A stretch of 64,000 bases of DNA, from the NCBI RefSeq assembly GCF_039523235.1, contig NZ_BAAAEX010000006.1. One strand, written 5' to 3'. The stretch is from Castellaniella ginsengisoli (GTDB taxonomy: Bacteria; Pseudomonadota; Gammaproteobacteria; Burkholderiales; Burkholderiaceae_B). The position numbers and the translations under genes were made by a program. Shown piece by piece: positions 10,292 through 20,731 of this stretch; the first letter of the stretch is position 1, and each line of letters opens with the position of its first letter. The notes beneath the pieces are model-generated. The model ran no database searches. It saw nothing but the letters and a program-made list of their open reading frames with translations, and was not told the DNA's origin.

Positions 10292-11376
10292 TGCGGCGCC
10301 CGACCGCGACGCCCGGCAGCGCCGCTGCCCGCATCGCCGCGTGGCAGCATCGGGCCGGGCGCCACGGCCTGCCCTGGCAAGGCACCCGCGACCCTTATCG
10401 CATCTGGTTGTCGGAAATCATGCTGCAGCAGACCCAGGCGGCCACGGTGGTGCCCTACTACACGCGTTTTCTGGATCTGTTTCCCACCGTCATCGACCTG
10501 GCCGACGCACCGCAGGATGCCGTCCTGCAGGCCTGGGCCGGCCTGGGTTACTACGCCCGCGCACGCAACCTGCACCGCTGCGCACAGGCATTGCGCGACC
10601 AGTTCGGCGGCCGCTTTCCCGCCCGCGCCGCCGAACTGGCGCAACTGCCGGGCATCGGCCCCTCGACCGCCGCCGCCATCGCCGCTTTTGCCTTCGGAGA
10701 GCGCGCGCCGATCCTGGACGGCAACGTGCGCCGCGTGCTGGCGCGCTATTTCGCGGTCGAGGGCGACCCGACGGCGGCACGGACGGCTCGGCAGCTTTGG
10801 GAGCACGCACAGGCGCTGCTCGCCGCCGCGCCCGCCGAACTGGACATGACGGCCTACACACAAGGCCAGATGGACCTGGGGGCCACGATCTGCACCCGGA
10901 CGCAGCCCGACTGCGCGCGCTGCCCGCTGGCACCGGATTGCCGGGCGCGGATCGAGAACCGCCAGGACGAACTGCCGGCGCCGCGCGCGCGGCGGGCGCA
11001 GCCGCTGCGCCATGGGTGGATGCTGATCGCCGAATGCGAGCGCCGCGTGCTGCTGGAACGCAGGCCGGATTCGGGCATCTGGGGCGGCCTGTGGGCCTTG
11101 CCGCAATTCGAGGATGCCCTCGCGCTGCGGGCCGCCTGCGCCAGCCTGTCCGCCGCCTCGGCGCCGCAGGCGATGGCGGCGGTCGATCACGTCTTCACGC
11201 ATTTCCGGCTTCGCATGCACCCCTGCCGGCTGCAACTGCCGGACGGGGCCGCCCCGGCGACGGGCCACGCGGACCGCGCCTGGGTGCCCGTCGGCGAACT
11301 GGGCGCCTACGGCATGCCGGCGCCCATCGCCCGCCTGCTGGGCAGCCTGTACGACGGCGCGCCCCCGCTGCGCTGA
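10291..11376 (+). CDS. mutY: Adenine DNA glycosylase MutY
   Basis: MutY removes adenine mispaired with 8-oxoguanine. The 361-residue protein has the HhH-GPD core: SEIMLQQTQ with the catalytic Glu at about residue 42, the hairpin LPGIGPSTAAAIAAF and the catalytic Asp in ILDGNVRRV at about 143. The 4Fe-4S loop C-X6-C-X2-C-X5-C has cysteines at 201, 208, 211 and 217. A NUDIX-like C-terminal 8-oxoG recognition domain follows (PDSGIWGGLWALPQFE). The start overlaps the ftsX stop. Confidence 0.96.
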   Translation: MRRPTATPGSAAARIAAWQHRAGRHGLPWQGTRDPYRIWLSEIMLQQTQAATVVPYYTRFLDLFPTVIDLADAPQDAVLQAWAGLGYYARARNLHRCAQALRDQFGGRFPARAAELAQLPGIGPSTAAAIAAFAFGERAPILDGNVRRVLARYFAVEGDPTAARTARQLWEHAQALLAAAPAELDMTAYTQGQMDLGATICTRTQPDCARCPLAPDCRARIENRQDELPAPRARRAQPLRHGWMLIAECERRVLLERRPDSGIWGGLWALPQFEDALALRAACASLSAASAPQAMAAVDHVFTHFRLRMHPCRLQLPDGAAPATGHADRAWVPVGELGAYGMPAPIARLLGSLYDGAPPLR

Positions 11377-11418
11377 CCCGCCCACCCGGCACGGGCCGCA
11401 CTCAGGCTCGGGCCGCGC

Positions 11419-12561
11419 TCACCCATCCGGGCGGGGGGGCTGCGCGCCGATGCTCATCAGCAGGCCGCAGGCCACCCCCAGCGTCATCAGCGCCGTGCCG
11501 CCGTAGCTCATGAAAGGCAGCGGCACCCCCACCACCGGCAGCACGCCGGTCACCATGCCGATGTTCACGAACACGTACACGAACATCATCATGGACATGG
11601 CGCCGGCCAATAACCGCCCGAACTGGGTGGGCGCCCGCACGGTGATCGTCAGGCCGCGCAACACCAGCAACATGTACAGGATCAGCAGCACCACCCCGCC
11701 GTACAGGCCGAATTCCTCGGCGTATACGGCGAAGATAAAGTCCGTGGTCCGTTCGGGAATGAAGTCCAGGTGCGTCTGGGTGCCCTGCATGTAGCCCTTG
11801 CCGTACAGGCCGCCCGAACCGACCGCGATCATGGACTGGATGGTATGAAAGCCCTTGCCCAGCGGATCCGAGCCCGGATTGAGCAGCACGCAGACGCGGT
11901 ATTTCTGATAATCGTGCAGCACCACCCAATCCACCTCGGGCTGGCAGATCTGGTCTTCGTACGCCACCAGCGTTCCCAGCGCCAGCGTCACCGCCAGCAC
12001 CGCCGGTATCAGCAGCTTGAACGACAGGCCGGCAAAATAGATCACGCAAAAGCCGGAGGCCAGCACCAGCAGCGCCGTGCCCAGATCCGGCTGGTCGATG
12101 ATGAGCCCCGCGGGCACCGCCAGCAGCACCCCGGCCACCAGGAAGTCCAGGACGCGGAAACGATTGGCCGACTGGCGCTGGAAATACCAGGCCAGCATCA
12201 GCGGCACGGCGATCTTCATCATCTCCGAGGGCTGGATGCGCGTGATGCCGAGATTCAACCAGCGGGTTGCGCCCTTGCTGGTCTCTCCGAACAGCATGAC
12301 CGCCACCAGCAGGCCCACCCCGAGCACATAGAACAAGGGCGCTGCACGCATGATCCAGGCCGGGCGCAACAGCGCGACGAACCACATGGCCGCAAACGCC
12401 AGCAGGAAGTTGCGCAACTGATCGGCGAAGCGCCAATCGGTATTGCCCACCGCCGAATGCATGGTGGCCATGCCGACCAGAGCCATGACGACCAGCAGAA
12501 TCAGCAGAGGCCAATCCAGCACCGCGAACATGCGGCGCGCCGCCTGCACGATCAGCTTCAT
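11419..12561 (-). CDS. rodA: Rod-shape-determining SEDS glycosyltransferase RodA
   Basis: RodA is the 380-residue polytopic peptidoglycan polymerase of the elongasome, acting with PBP2. It is a SEDS-family protein with about ten membrane helices. Characteristic segments are PSEMMKIAVPLMLAWYF (about residue 130) and PERTTDFIFAVYAEEFGL, which follows a large periplasmic loop. The last motif, LPFMSYGGTALMTLG, is the SEDS C-terminal signature. Its ATG overlaps the mrdA stop by four bases. It is the last gene of the mre cluster. Confidence 0.95.
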   Translation of the reverse strand: MKLIVQAARRMFAVLDWPLLILLVVMALVGMATMHSAVGNTDWRFADQLRNFLLAFAAMWFVALLRPAWIMRAAPLFYVLGVGLLVAVMLFGETSKGATRWLNLGITRIQPSEMMKIAVPLMLAWYFQRQSANRFRVLDFLVAGVLLAVPAGLIIDQPDLGTALLVLASGFCVIYFAGLSFKLLIPAVLAVTLALGTLVAYEDQICQPEVDWVVLHDYQKYRVCVLLNPGSDPLGKGFHTIQSMIAVGSGGLYGKGYMQGTQTHLDFIPERTTDFIFAVYAEEFGLYGGVVLLILYMLLVLRGLTITVRAPTQFGRLLAGAMSMMMFVYVFVNIGMVTGVLPVVGVPLPFMSYGGTALMTLGVACGLLMSIGAQPPRPDG

Positions 12562-14594
12562 GGGTTCTCCTCCAGGGCGCCATCTCCGGGAGCCAGGGAT
12601 TCATCGGGCGGGGGCGCCGGCTCGGGCGCCTCGCCTTCATCAACGGGTGCCGGATCCAGTTCGGGCCGCCCCGGGGCGGCCGCCGGTTGCGCCGGGTCGC
12701 CCTGCGCTTCCCGCTCGATCTGCAGGCGCGCGCGACGCAGCGCGGTGCGGTCCGGATCCAGCCAGTAGTCGAACACCGTGCGGGCGATCGGCGCGGCCAC
12801 CGAGGCGCCCCAGCCGCCATTTTCCACGATCAGGGCCACGGCGATCTGGGGGTTCTCGACTGGCGCGTAGGCCATGAACAAGGCATGGTCGCGCAGGCGC
12901 TCATCGACCGAGTGCGCCCGATACTTGGCGCCGCGCAGGCTGTAGACTTGGGCCGTGCCGGTCTTTCCGGCCGCCTGGTAGGGCGCGCCATCGAAAGCGC
13001 GCCGCGCCGTCCCTTTGCGCACGACATCCACCATGGCCTCGCGGATCACGCGCAGATTGTCCGGCTTCAGATCGATGGTGTACTGCGGGCCGGCCACGGG
13101 ATAGTTGAACCGCCCCGAGAGCGGGTCGATGATCCGGCGCACCAGGTGCGGCTTCATGTAGACCCCGTCGTTGGCGAGCACCGCGGTCGCCTGGGCCAGT
13201 TGCAGCAGGGTGAAGGCGTTGTAGCCCTGCCCGACGGCGACCGACACGGTCTCGCCCTGATACCAATGCTGCTGCTCGCGCTGTTTGTAGGCCTTGCGTT
13301 TCCAGGCGCGCGAAGGCAGCACGCCGCGGCGTTCGCCGTCCAGGTCGATGCCTGTGATCTGGCCGAAACCGAACTGCTGCGCGAAATCGTGCAGGGCATC
13401 GACGTCCATCTGGGCGCCCAGCGAGAAGAAATAGGTATCGGAAGACACGACGATGGCCCGATGCATGTCGGTCGGCCCGTAGACCGCCCCGCCGGCATTG
13501 CGGAACCGCTGCCCGGCCAGCTCGAAGTAGCCGGGATCGGGGACCAGTTCGCGCGCCGAGCGCAGCCCCATTTCCAGGGCCGCCAGCCCCACGAAAGGCT
13601 TGTAGGTCGAGCCGATGGGATAGGTGCCATACAGCGGCCGGTTGATGAGCGGATGATCCGGCGATTCGTTCAGTTTGCGCCAGCTTTCGACGTCGATGCC
13701 GTCCACGAACAGATTCGGATCGAAAGACGGCGAGGACACGAAGGCCAGGACCTCGCCCGTGTGCGGCTCGATGGCGACCAGCGCCCCGCGCCGGCCCGAG
13801 AACTGCGCCTCGGCCAGTTGTTGCAGGCCGATATCCAGGGACAGCTCCAGGTCGGAACCGGGCACCGGGTCGGTGCGGCTCAGTTCGCGCACCGGGCGCC
13901 CGCCCGCCGTGACTTCCAGCTCCTCGACTCCGGTCCGGCCGTGCAGGGCTTTCTCCCAGGTCTTCTCGACGCCTTTCTTGCCGATGACCGAGGTGCCCCG
14001 GTAATTGCCCATCTGGCCGGTTTCTTCCAGGTTGCGCTGATCCTCTTCGGAAATCCTGCCGACGAAACCCAGCACATGGGCGGCCGACTCGTGCCGGGGG
14101 TAGTTGCGCACCCAGCGGGCCTCCAGGTTGACGCCGGGGAAGCGGTAGGCATGGACGGCAAACCAGGACGCCTCGATGTCGTTCAGGTTGTTGCGCAGCA
14201 GGACGGGCGCATAACGGCCGCTCTGCCGGTACAGGCGCATGAACCTGCGCCGGTCGCCTTCGCTGAGATAGACCAGCTCGCCCAGCCGGTCGAGCACGTC
14301 GTCGATGTCGTCCTGGACCTGGGCGCGCGTCACGGTCAGCGTGTAATCGCGCAGATTCTGCGCCAGCACCGCGCCGTTGCGGTCGATGATCCGCCCGCGC
14401 CGGGGCGGGACGGGCACGATGGTGATGCGGTTCTGCTCGGCGCGCGCCGACAAGGTGTCGTAGCGCTCGATCTGCAAGTACCACAGGCGCCCGGCCAGCA
14501 GCAGCAGGCACACCAGGGCGAACAGGCCCGCCACCCAGGCGCGCAGCAACACGGTCTGCCGCTGGAGATGGCCGGTCTTGCGGAATTCGAACAT
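12558..14594 (-). CDS. mrdA: Penicillin-binding protein 2 (elongasome transpeptidase)
   Basis: The 678-residue bitopic membrane transpeptidase cross-links peptidoglycan during side-wall growth. It has an N-terminal membrane helix at about residues 18-38, a PBP dimer/pedestal domain, and a transpeptidase domain with SxxK in GSTYKPFVGL, the SxN-equivalent SSD in VVSSDTYFF and the KTG motif AGKTGTAQVY. A proline/acid-rich tail of about 50 residues (PAPVDEGEAPEPAPPPDE) ends the protein and looks species-specific. It overlaps rodA by ATGA. Confidence 0.95.
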   Translation of the reverse strand: MFEFRKTGHLQRQTVLLRAWVAGLFALVCLLLLAGRLWYLQIERYDTLSARAEQNRITIVPVPPRRGRIIDRNGAVLAQNLRDYTLTVTRAQVQDDIDDVLDRLGELVYLSEGDRRRFMRLYRQSGRYAPVLLRNNLNDIEASWFAVHAYRFPGVNLEARWVRNYPRHESAAHVLGFVGRISEEDQRNLEETGQMGNYRGTSVIGKKGVEKTWEKALHGRTGVEELEVTAGGRPVRELSRTDPVPGSDLELSLDIGLQQLAEAQFSGRRGALVAIEPHTGEVLAFVSSPSFDPNLFVDGIDVESWRKLNESPDHPLINRPLYGTYPIGSTYKPFVGLAALEMGLRSARELVPDPGYFELAGQRFRNAGGAVYGPTDMHRAIVVSSDTYFFSLGAQMDVDALHDFAQQFGFGQITGIDLDGERRGVLPSRAWKRKAYKQREQQHWYQGETVSVAVGQGYNAFTLLQLAQATAVLANDGVYMKPHLVRRIIDPLSGRFNYPVAGPQYTIDLKPDNLRVIREAMVDVVRKGTARRAFDGAPYQAAGKTGTAQVYSLRGAKYRAHSVDERLRDHALFMAYAPVENPQIAVALIVENGGWGASVAAPIARTVFDYWLDPDRTALRRARLQIEREAQGDPAQPAAAPGRPELDPAPVDEGEAPEPAPPPDESLAPGDGALEENP

Positions 14595-14612
14595 GCCGTC
14601 CCCGGGCCGTCG

Positions 14613-15134
14613 TCAGACGGGGCCCGCGCCGTCGCCGCCCAGGCGGCGCGGGCGCAGAGACATGAGCACATCGGGCAAGGGCCACAAGATGCCCGTGAAC
14701 AAGGCCGACCACAGCCAATTCCAGCCCTCCCAGGCGCCGCTCAGCCAAGCGCCCAGCAGGCTGGACACCATGCAGGAAACCACGAATACCGGCAGGACCT
14801 GCAGAGTCTGCAGCCAGGCGTTGAAATGCCGCAGCCGATGGCTCAGCCGCAAGATGCCGTAGGCGGCCAGCACATAGCACAGCGCATGCAGGCCCAGCAG
14901 ACCGGCATCCTGCACATCCATCAGCAGGCCGAACACGAAGGCGGTCGTCAGGCCCACGCGGGCGGGCGCGCGCAGGCACCAATAGAGCAGCATCAACAAC
15001 AGCACGTCGGGCACCGGCTGCCAGAGCCGCCAGGGCAGCAGGGACGCCATCCATACCAGGATCAGCGAGCCCCATACCAGCCAACCGGGCGCGGCGTTCT
15101 GGAATGCGGCGGCATCCACCGGCTGCAGCGCCAT
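14613..15134 (-). CDS. mreD: Rod-shape-determining protein MreD
   Basis: MreD is a small polytopic inner-membrane protein of the elongasome. The 173-residue reading has five to six hydrophobic segments (PGWLVWGSLILVWMASLLPW, VLLLMLLYWCLRAP, LLGLHALCYVLAAYGIL, VLPVFVVSCMVSSLLGAWL). The start is chosen at ATG 15134 with GGGAGG ten bases upstream. An ATG at 15176 would add 14 polar residues and overlap mreC by 20 bases, and it remains possible. MreD is poorly conserved, so position after mreC is strong evidence. Confidence 0.9.
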   Translation of the reverse strand: MALQPVDAAAFQNAAPGWLVWGSLILVWMASLLPWRLWQPVPDVLLLMLLYWCLRAPARVGLTTAFVFGLLMDVQDAGLLGLHALCYVLAAYGILRLSHRLRHFNAWLQTLQVLPVFVVSCMVSSLLGAWLSGAWEGWNWLWSALFTGILWPLPDVLMSLRPRRLGGDGAGPV

Positions 15135-15156
15135 CAGGGAAGAACCTCCCTGGCGC

Positions 15157-16041
15157 TTATTGGGCGTCGAGGGCATGCTCGATCTCCTCGGGCTGGGGGA
15201 CGTCGGCCACGTCCACGCGCAGAACCAGAAAATGACGGTAGCGCTCGGGGTGCGACAACGGCTCGGCGATCGCCATCGCGAAACCGGTGCCGGGGTCGCG
15301 CTCGATTCTTTCCACGCGGCCGACCGGCAGGCCGGCCGGAAACAGGCCGCCGATGCCGCTGGTCACCAGCACGTCCCCGGCGCGCACATCGACGCCGGAC
15401 GACAGGTAGCGGACTTCGAGCTTGCCGACCTCGTTGCCGCCAAAGGCGATCAGCCGCAGCCCGTTGCGCAGCACCTGGACCGGGATGGACACCTGGTCAT
15501 CGATCAACAGGGCGGCCTCGGAGGTGAACGGCGTGACGCGCACGATCTGGCCCACGACCCCGCCATCGTCGATCACCGGCATGCCCGGGGCGATGCCGGC
15601 GCGCGACCCTTTGTTGAAGATCAGGCGATGATTGAAAGCGCCGGACGGCACATAGAAGACCTCGACCGCCACGGACTGTTGAGTGATGGATTCGGAGACA
15701 TTGAGCAGACGGCGCAACTGCTCGTTCTCAGTGGCCAACTGGGCCGCGTGGGTCGAGAGCTGGGCCATTTCGATGCGCTGGCGGCGCAAGGCTTCCTGTT
15801 CGGCGCGCGCCAGCGTGGCCGCGTGCGACCAACTGTCGAAATATTCCATCGCGTCGCGCGGCGCCAATACGACGCGCTGAAAGGGATAGAGGAACACGGA
15901 CAGGCCGCTGCGCACCGGACCCAGCACGGTCCAGTGCGCATCGGTCACGACCATCCCGAGACACAGGGCCAGCAGCAGGACCAGCCGGACTTCGATGCTG
16001 GGGCCGCGTTTGAAGAGTCTCAGGGTTCCCGGTTCATGCAT
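15157..16041 (-). CDS. mreC: Rod-shape-determining protein MreC
   Basis: The 294-residue bitopic protein links MreB filaments to PBP2. It has an N-terminal helix at residues ~18-35 (VRLVLLLALCLGMVVTDAH), then a coiled coil (residues ~75-115, heptads in EQEALRRQRIEMAQL and LATENEQLRRLL). A beta-rich MreC domain follows, with FNHRLIFNKGSRAGIAPGMP and SGVDVRAGDVLVTSGIGGLFP. It is second in mreBCD-mrdA-rodA. Confidence 0.95.
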   Translation of the reverse strand: MHEPGTLRLFKRGPSIEVRLVLLLALCLGMVVTDAHWTVLGPVRSGLSVFLYPFQRVVLAPRDAMEYFDSWSHAATLARAEQEALRRQRIEMAQLSTHAAQLATENEQLRRLLNVSESITQQSVAVEVFYVPSGAFNHRLIFNKGSRAGIAPGMPVIDDGGVVGQIVRVTPFTSEAALLIDDQVSIPVQVLRNGLRLIAFGGNEVGKLEVRYLSSGVDVRAGDVLVTSGIGGLFPAGLPVGRVERIERDPGTGFAMAIAEPLSHPERYRHFLVLRVDVADVPQPEEIEHALDAQ

Positions 16042-16064
16042 GACGAGGAACGCCCGGCCAAAGC

Positions 16065-17108
<1,044 letters not shown>

Positions 17109-17230
17109 GGGCGCACTAATAAAAGGGGTGTCTGGTGGATCCGCGCGAGCGACCCGGTGCCGACTTGAACCAAAACCGCCAAAACGACGGCGCAGGCCGG
17201 GCAAACCGCATGGAATCAGCAATGATAACT

Positions 17231-17236
17231 TATAAT
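17231..17236 (+). promoter_or_regulatory. Probable -10 element in the mreB-gatC divergent region
   Basis: TATAAT is an exact sigma-70 -10 hexamer 124 bases before gatC, in the most AT-rich part of the 251-bp divergent region (17109-17359). No good -35 hexamer lies 16-18 bases upstream. The mreB promoter on the other strand is not obvious by eye. Confidence 0.45.
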
Positions 17237-17359
17237 CCTTTAGGGTTAGGCCCGGATCAGCAGTCAATGTTTTGCAAAATTCCTGCTTTTCATGCTTCCG
17301 GTCACATCCGCACACACTCAATCCGGCCGCCCCGGCGGCGGCCCCTCCGGCACGACGAC

Positions 17360-17668
17360 ATGGCACTCACCGAACAGGACATCGCCCGGCTGGCACGGCT
17401 CTCGGGCCTGCGGCTGGATTCCAACGACCAGATCCGCGCCCGCCAGGAACTGGAGCGCATCCTGGGCCTGATCGAAGCGCTGCAGGCCGTGGACACAACC
17501 GGCATCGAACCCATGGCCCACCCGCTGGCCGCCCACCAGGACATCGCCCTGCGCCTGTGCGACGACGCGCCCGAGCCGGCGCAGACGCCCGAACAGCGCG
17601 ACGCCTGCCTGGCCAATGCCCCGGCCGCCCACCAGGGCCTGTTCCTCGTCCCCACCGTCATCGAATGA
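17360..17668 (+). CDS. gatC: Asp/Glu-tRNA amidotransferase subunit C
   Basis: The 102-residue GatC clamps GatA and GatB in the enzyme that converts misacylated Glu-tRNA(Gln) and Asp-tRNA(Asn) to the amides. The family pattern is present: ALTEQDIARLARLSGLRL at the start, LERILGLIEALQAVDT in the middle and GLFLVPTVIE at the end. The ATG at 17360 gives the normal ~95-100 residue length; longer upstream frames are non-coding leader. It is first of gatCAB. Confidence 0.95.
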   Translation: MALTEQDIARLARLSGLRLDSNDQIRARQELERILGLIEALQAVDTTGIEPMAHPLAAHQDIALRLCDDAPEPAQTPEQRDACLANAPAAHQGLFLVPTVIE

Positions 17669-17672
17669 TGCC

Positions 17673-19196
17673 ATGACCCAGCTTTCAGAATTCCGCAGCA
17701 TCCAGGCGCTGGGCGAAGCCCTGCGCGCCCGGCGCGTCAGCGCCGCCGAACTGGCCGCCGACGCGCTGCGCGCGGCGCGCGCCCATGCCGACCCCCATGT
17801 CTTCCTGCATATCGACGACGAACTGACCCTGGCCCAGGCGCGTGCCGCGGACCAGGCTCTGGCCGACGGCAGCGCCGGGCCGCTGGCGGGCATCCCCGTC
17901 GCGCACAAAGACCTGTTCGTGACGCGCGGCTGGCGCACGACCGCCGCCAGCAAGATGCTGGGCGATTACGTCAGCCCCTTCGACGCTGCCGTGGTGGACC
18001 GCTGGCGCGCGGCCGGCACCGTCTCGCTGGGCAAGCTCAGTTGCGACGAATTCGCCATGGGTTCGGGCAATGAAAACTCCGCCTTCGGCCCCGTGCGCAA
18101 TCCCTGGGATCCGGAGCGCATCCCGGGAGGGTCGTCCGGCGGCTCCGCCGCCGCCGTGGCCGCCGGCCTGGTGCTCGGCGCCACCGGCACGGACACCGGC
18201 GGCTCGGTGCGCCAGCCCGCCGCCCTGTGCGGGGTCAGCGGCATCAAGCCCACCTACGGGACCGTCTCGCGCTACGGCATCATCGCCTACGCCTCCAGCC
18301 TCGACCAGGCCGGCCCGCTGGCGCACAGCGCCCGCGACCTGGTGCCGCTGCTGGACGCCATGAGCGGCTTCGACCCCCGCGACTCGACCAGCCTGGAAAC
18401 CTGCGACGGCGCACCCAACGCCGCCGGCCGCATCCAGGCCGCCTTCGACGCCGCCCAGAACGGCTTCCAGGCGGGCGGCGAGCGCCCGCTGGCGGGGCTG
18501 CGCATCGGCGTCCCGCGCGAGTTTCTCAACGAAGGCCTGTCGGCCGAGGTCGGCGCCGCCGTCGAATCCGCCCTGCAGGTCTTCGAATCCCTGGGCGCGG
18601 TCCGGGTGGACGTATCCCTGCCGCGCACGCGCCTGTCGATCCCGGCCTACTACGTGATCGCCCCTGCGGAAGCCTCCAGCAACCTGTCCCGCTACGACGG
18701 CGTGCGCTACGGGCACCGCGCGGCCGAATACACCGACCTGGCCGACATGACCAGCCGATCCCGCTCCGAAGGCTTCGGCGACGAAGTGCGCCGCCGCATC
18801 CTGGTGGGCGCCTACGTCCTGTCGCACGGCTACTACGACGCCTACTACCTGCAGGCCCAGCGCGTGCGGCGCATGATCGCCGACGACTTCCGCCGCGTCC
18901 TGGCGCAGGACTGCGACGTGATCATGGGGCCGGTCACCCCCGCCGTGGCCCGCCGCATCGGCGACAACCGCCAGGATCCGATCGCCGACTGGCTGGGCGA
19001 CATCTACACGCTGGGCGTCAGCCTGGCGGGCCTGCCGGGCATGTCCATCCCCTGCGGCTTCGGCGGCGAATCCGGGCGCCTGCCCATCGGCCTGCAGATC
19101 ATCGGCCGCTATTTCGACGAAGGCCGCCTGCTGGCCCTGGCCGACCGCTACCAGCAAGCCACCGACTGGCATCAACGCATTCCGGGACACGCATAA
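17673..19196 (+). CDS. gatA: Asp/Glu-tRNA amidotransferase subunit A
   Basis: GatA is the 507-residue amidase that releases ammonia from glutamine. The Ser-cisSer-Lys triad is intact: Lys79 in VAHKD, the cis-Ser at 154 in PGGSSGGSAA and the nucleophile Ser178 in TDTGGSVRQP. Amidase-signature spacing is kept. The start lies 4 bases after the gatC stop, and the stop overlaps gatB by one base. Confidence 0.97.
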   Translation: MTQLSEFRSIQALGEALRARRVSAAELAADALRAARAHADPHVFLHIDDELTLAQARAADQALADGSAGPLAGIPVAHKDLFVTRGWRTTAASKMLGDYVSPFDAAVVDRWRAAGTVSLGKLSCDEFAMGSGNENSAFGPVRNPWDPERIPGGSSGGSAAAVAAGLVLGATGTDTGGSVRQPAALCGVSGIKPTYGTVSRYGIIAYASSLDQAGPLAHSARDLVPLLDAMSGFDPRDSTSLETCDGAPNAAGRIQAAFDAAQNGFQAGGERPLAGLRIGVPREFLNEGLSAEVGAAVESALQVFESLGAVRVDVSLPRTRLSIPAYYVIAPAEASSNLSRYDGVRYGHRAAEYTDLADMTSRSRSEGFGDEVRRRILVGAYVLSHGYYDAYYLQAQRVRRMIADDFRRVLAQDCDVIMGPVTPAVARRIGDNRQDPIADWLGDIYTLGVSLAGLPGMSIPCGFGGESGRLPIGLQIIGRYFDEGRLLALADRYQQATDWHQRIPGHA

Positions 19197-20653
19197 TGGA
19201 TTGGGAAATCGTCATCGGGCTGGAAACCCACGCCCAGCTCTCCACGCGGTCGAAAATCTTTTCCCGCAGCAGCACGCGTTTCGGCGCCGAGCCCAATACC
19301 CAGGCCAATGCCGTGGACATGGCCCTGCCCGGCTCGCTGCCGGCCATGAACCGGGGCGCGGTGGAACGCGCCATCCAGTTCGGCCTGGCCATCGGCGCCC
19401 GGGTGGCCGAACGTTCGGTCTTTGCGCGCAAGAACTACTTTTATCCCGACCTGCCCAAGAATTACCAGATCAGCCAGTTCGAGCTGCCGATCGTGGTGGG
19501 CGGACGGCTGTCTTTCTTCGTCGGCGAACAAGAGCACACGGTGAACCTGACCCGCGCCCATCTCGAAGAAGACGCGGGCAAATCGCTGCACGAGCATTTC
19601 ACGGGGCCGCACGGCGAATCGTCCAGCGGCATCGACCTGAACCGCGCCGGCACGCCGCTGCTGGAAATCGTGTCCGAACCCGAGATGCGTTCGGCCGCCG
19701 AGGCCGTGGCCTATGCCCGCGCGCTGCATGGGCTGGTGGTGTGGCTGGGCATCTGCGACGGCAACATGCAGGAAGGCTCGTTCCGCTGCGACGCCAACGT
19801 GTCGGTGCGCCCGCGCGGCCAGGCCGCATTCGGCACGCGCTGCGAAATCAAGAACCTGAACTCCTTCCGCTTCATGGAACGCGCGATCCAATACGAGGCG
19901 CGCCGCCAGATCGAGCTGATCGAGGATGGCGGCACGGTCGTGCAGGAAACACGCCTGTACGACGCCGACCGCGACGAGACCCGCAGCATGCGGACCAAGG
20001 AAGATTCCGACGACTACCGCTACTTCCCCGATCCGGACCTGCCGCCGCTGGTGGTGGCGCCGGAATGGATCGAGCAGGTGCGCCAGGCGATGCCCGAGCT
20101 GCCGGCGGCCAAGCGCGCGCGGTTCGAGGCCGACCTGGGGTTGACGGGCTACGATGCGGCCCAACTGACGCTGCACCGCGCCACGGCGGACTACTTCGAA
20201 GCCGCCGCCGCCGCCCTGCCCGCCGGCCAGGCAAAACAGGCCGCCAACTGGATCCTGGGCGAGCTGTCGGCGGCGCTGAACCGCGACGGTCTGGACATCG
20301 GCGCATCGCCGGTCCCGCCTCAGCGCCTGGCGGCCTTGATCGCCCGCATCCTGGACGGGACGATTTCAACGAAGATCGCGCGCGATGTGTTCGCGGCGAT
20401 GTGGGCGGGCGAGTCGGACGGCGACCCGGATGCCATCATCGAGTCGCGCGGGCTGCGCCAGATCAGCGATACGGGCGCGATCGAAGCCATGATCGACGAG
20501 GTGCTGGCGGCGAATCCGGCGATCGTGGAGGAATACCGGGCGGGCAAGCAGAAGGCGTTCAATTCGCTGGTGGGCCAGGTGATGAAGGCGGCCAAGGGCA
20601 AGGCGAATCCGCAGCAGGTCAATACGGTGCTGAAGCAGAAGCTGGACTCGTAG
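19196..20653 (+). CDS. gatB: Asp/Glu-tRNA amidotransferase subunit B
   Basis: The 485-residue GatB phosphorylates the misacylated tRNA and receives ammonia from GatA. Signatures include WEIVIGLETHAQLSTRSKIF at the N-terminus, NYQISQFELPIV, LEEDAGKSLHE and the C-terminal YqeY-like tail (NSLVGQVMKAAKGKANPQQV). The ATG at 19196 shares its A with the gatA stop TAA. Full length for the family. Confidence 0.97.
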   Translation: MDWEIVIGLETHAQLSTRSKIFSRSSTRFGAEPNTQANAVDMALPGSLPAMNRGAVERAIQFGLAIGARVAERSVFARKNYFYPDLPKNYQISQFELPIVVGGRLSFFVGEQEHTVNLTRAHLEEDAGKSLHEHFTGPHGESSSGIDLNRAGTPLLEIVSEPEMRSAAEAVAYARALHGLVVWLGICDGNMQEGSFRCDANVSVRPRGQAAFGTRCEIKNLNSFRFMERAIQYEARRQIELIEDGGTVVQETRLYDADRDETRSMRTKEDSDDYRYFPDPDLPPLVVAPEWIEQVRQAMPELPAAKRARFEADLGLTGYDAAQLTLHRATADYFEAAAAALPAGQAKQAANWILGELSAALNRDGLDIGASPVPPQRLAALIARILDGTISTKIARDVFAAMWAGESDGDPDAIIESRGLRQISDTGAIEAMIDEVLAANPAIVEEYRAGKQKAFNSLVGQVMKAAKGKANPQQVNTVLKQKLDS

Positions 20654-20731
20654 GCGCCTTATTGGCGGCGATCCCGGAACTTCCCGGGCGCCCCACCCTC
20701 ACCGGGCCGCCCGCCCCGTCCCGGCGTCAAC

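Noticed and set aside
12687..15527. Forward frame of about 940 codons across mrdA-mreD-mreC
   Set aside because: Antisense to the conserved elongasome operon.
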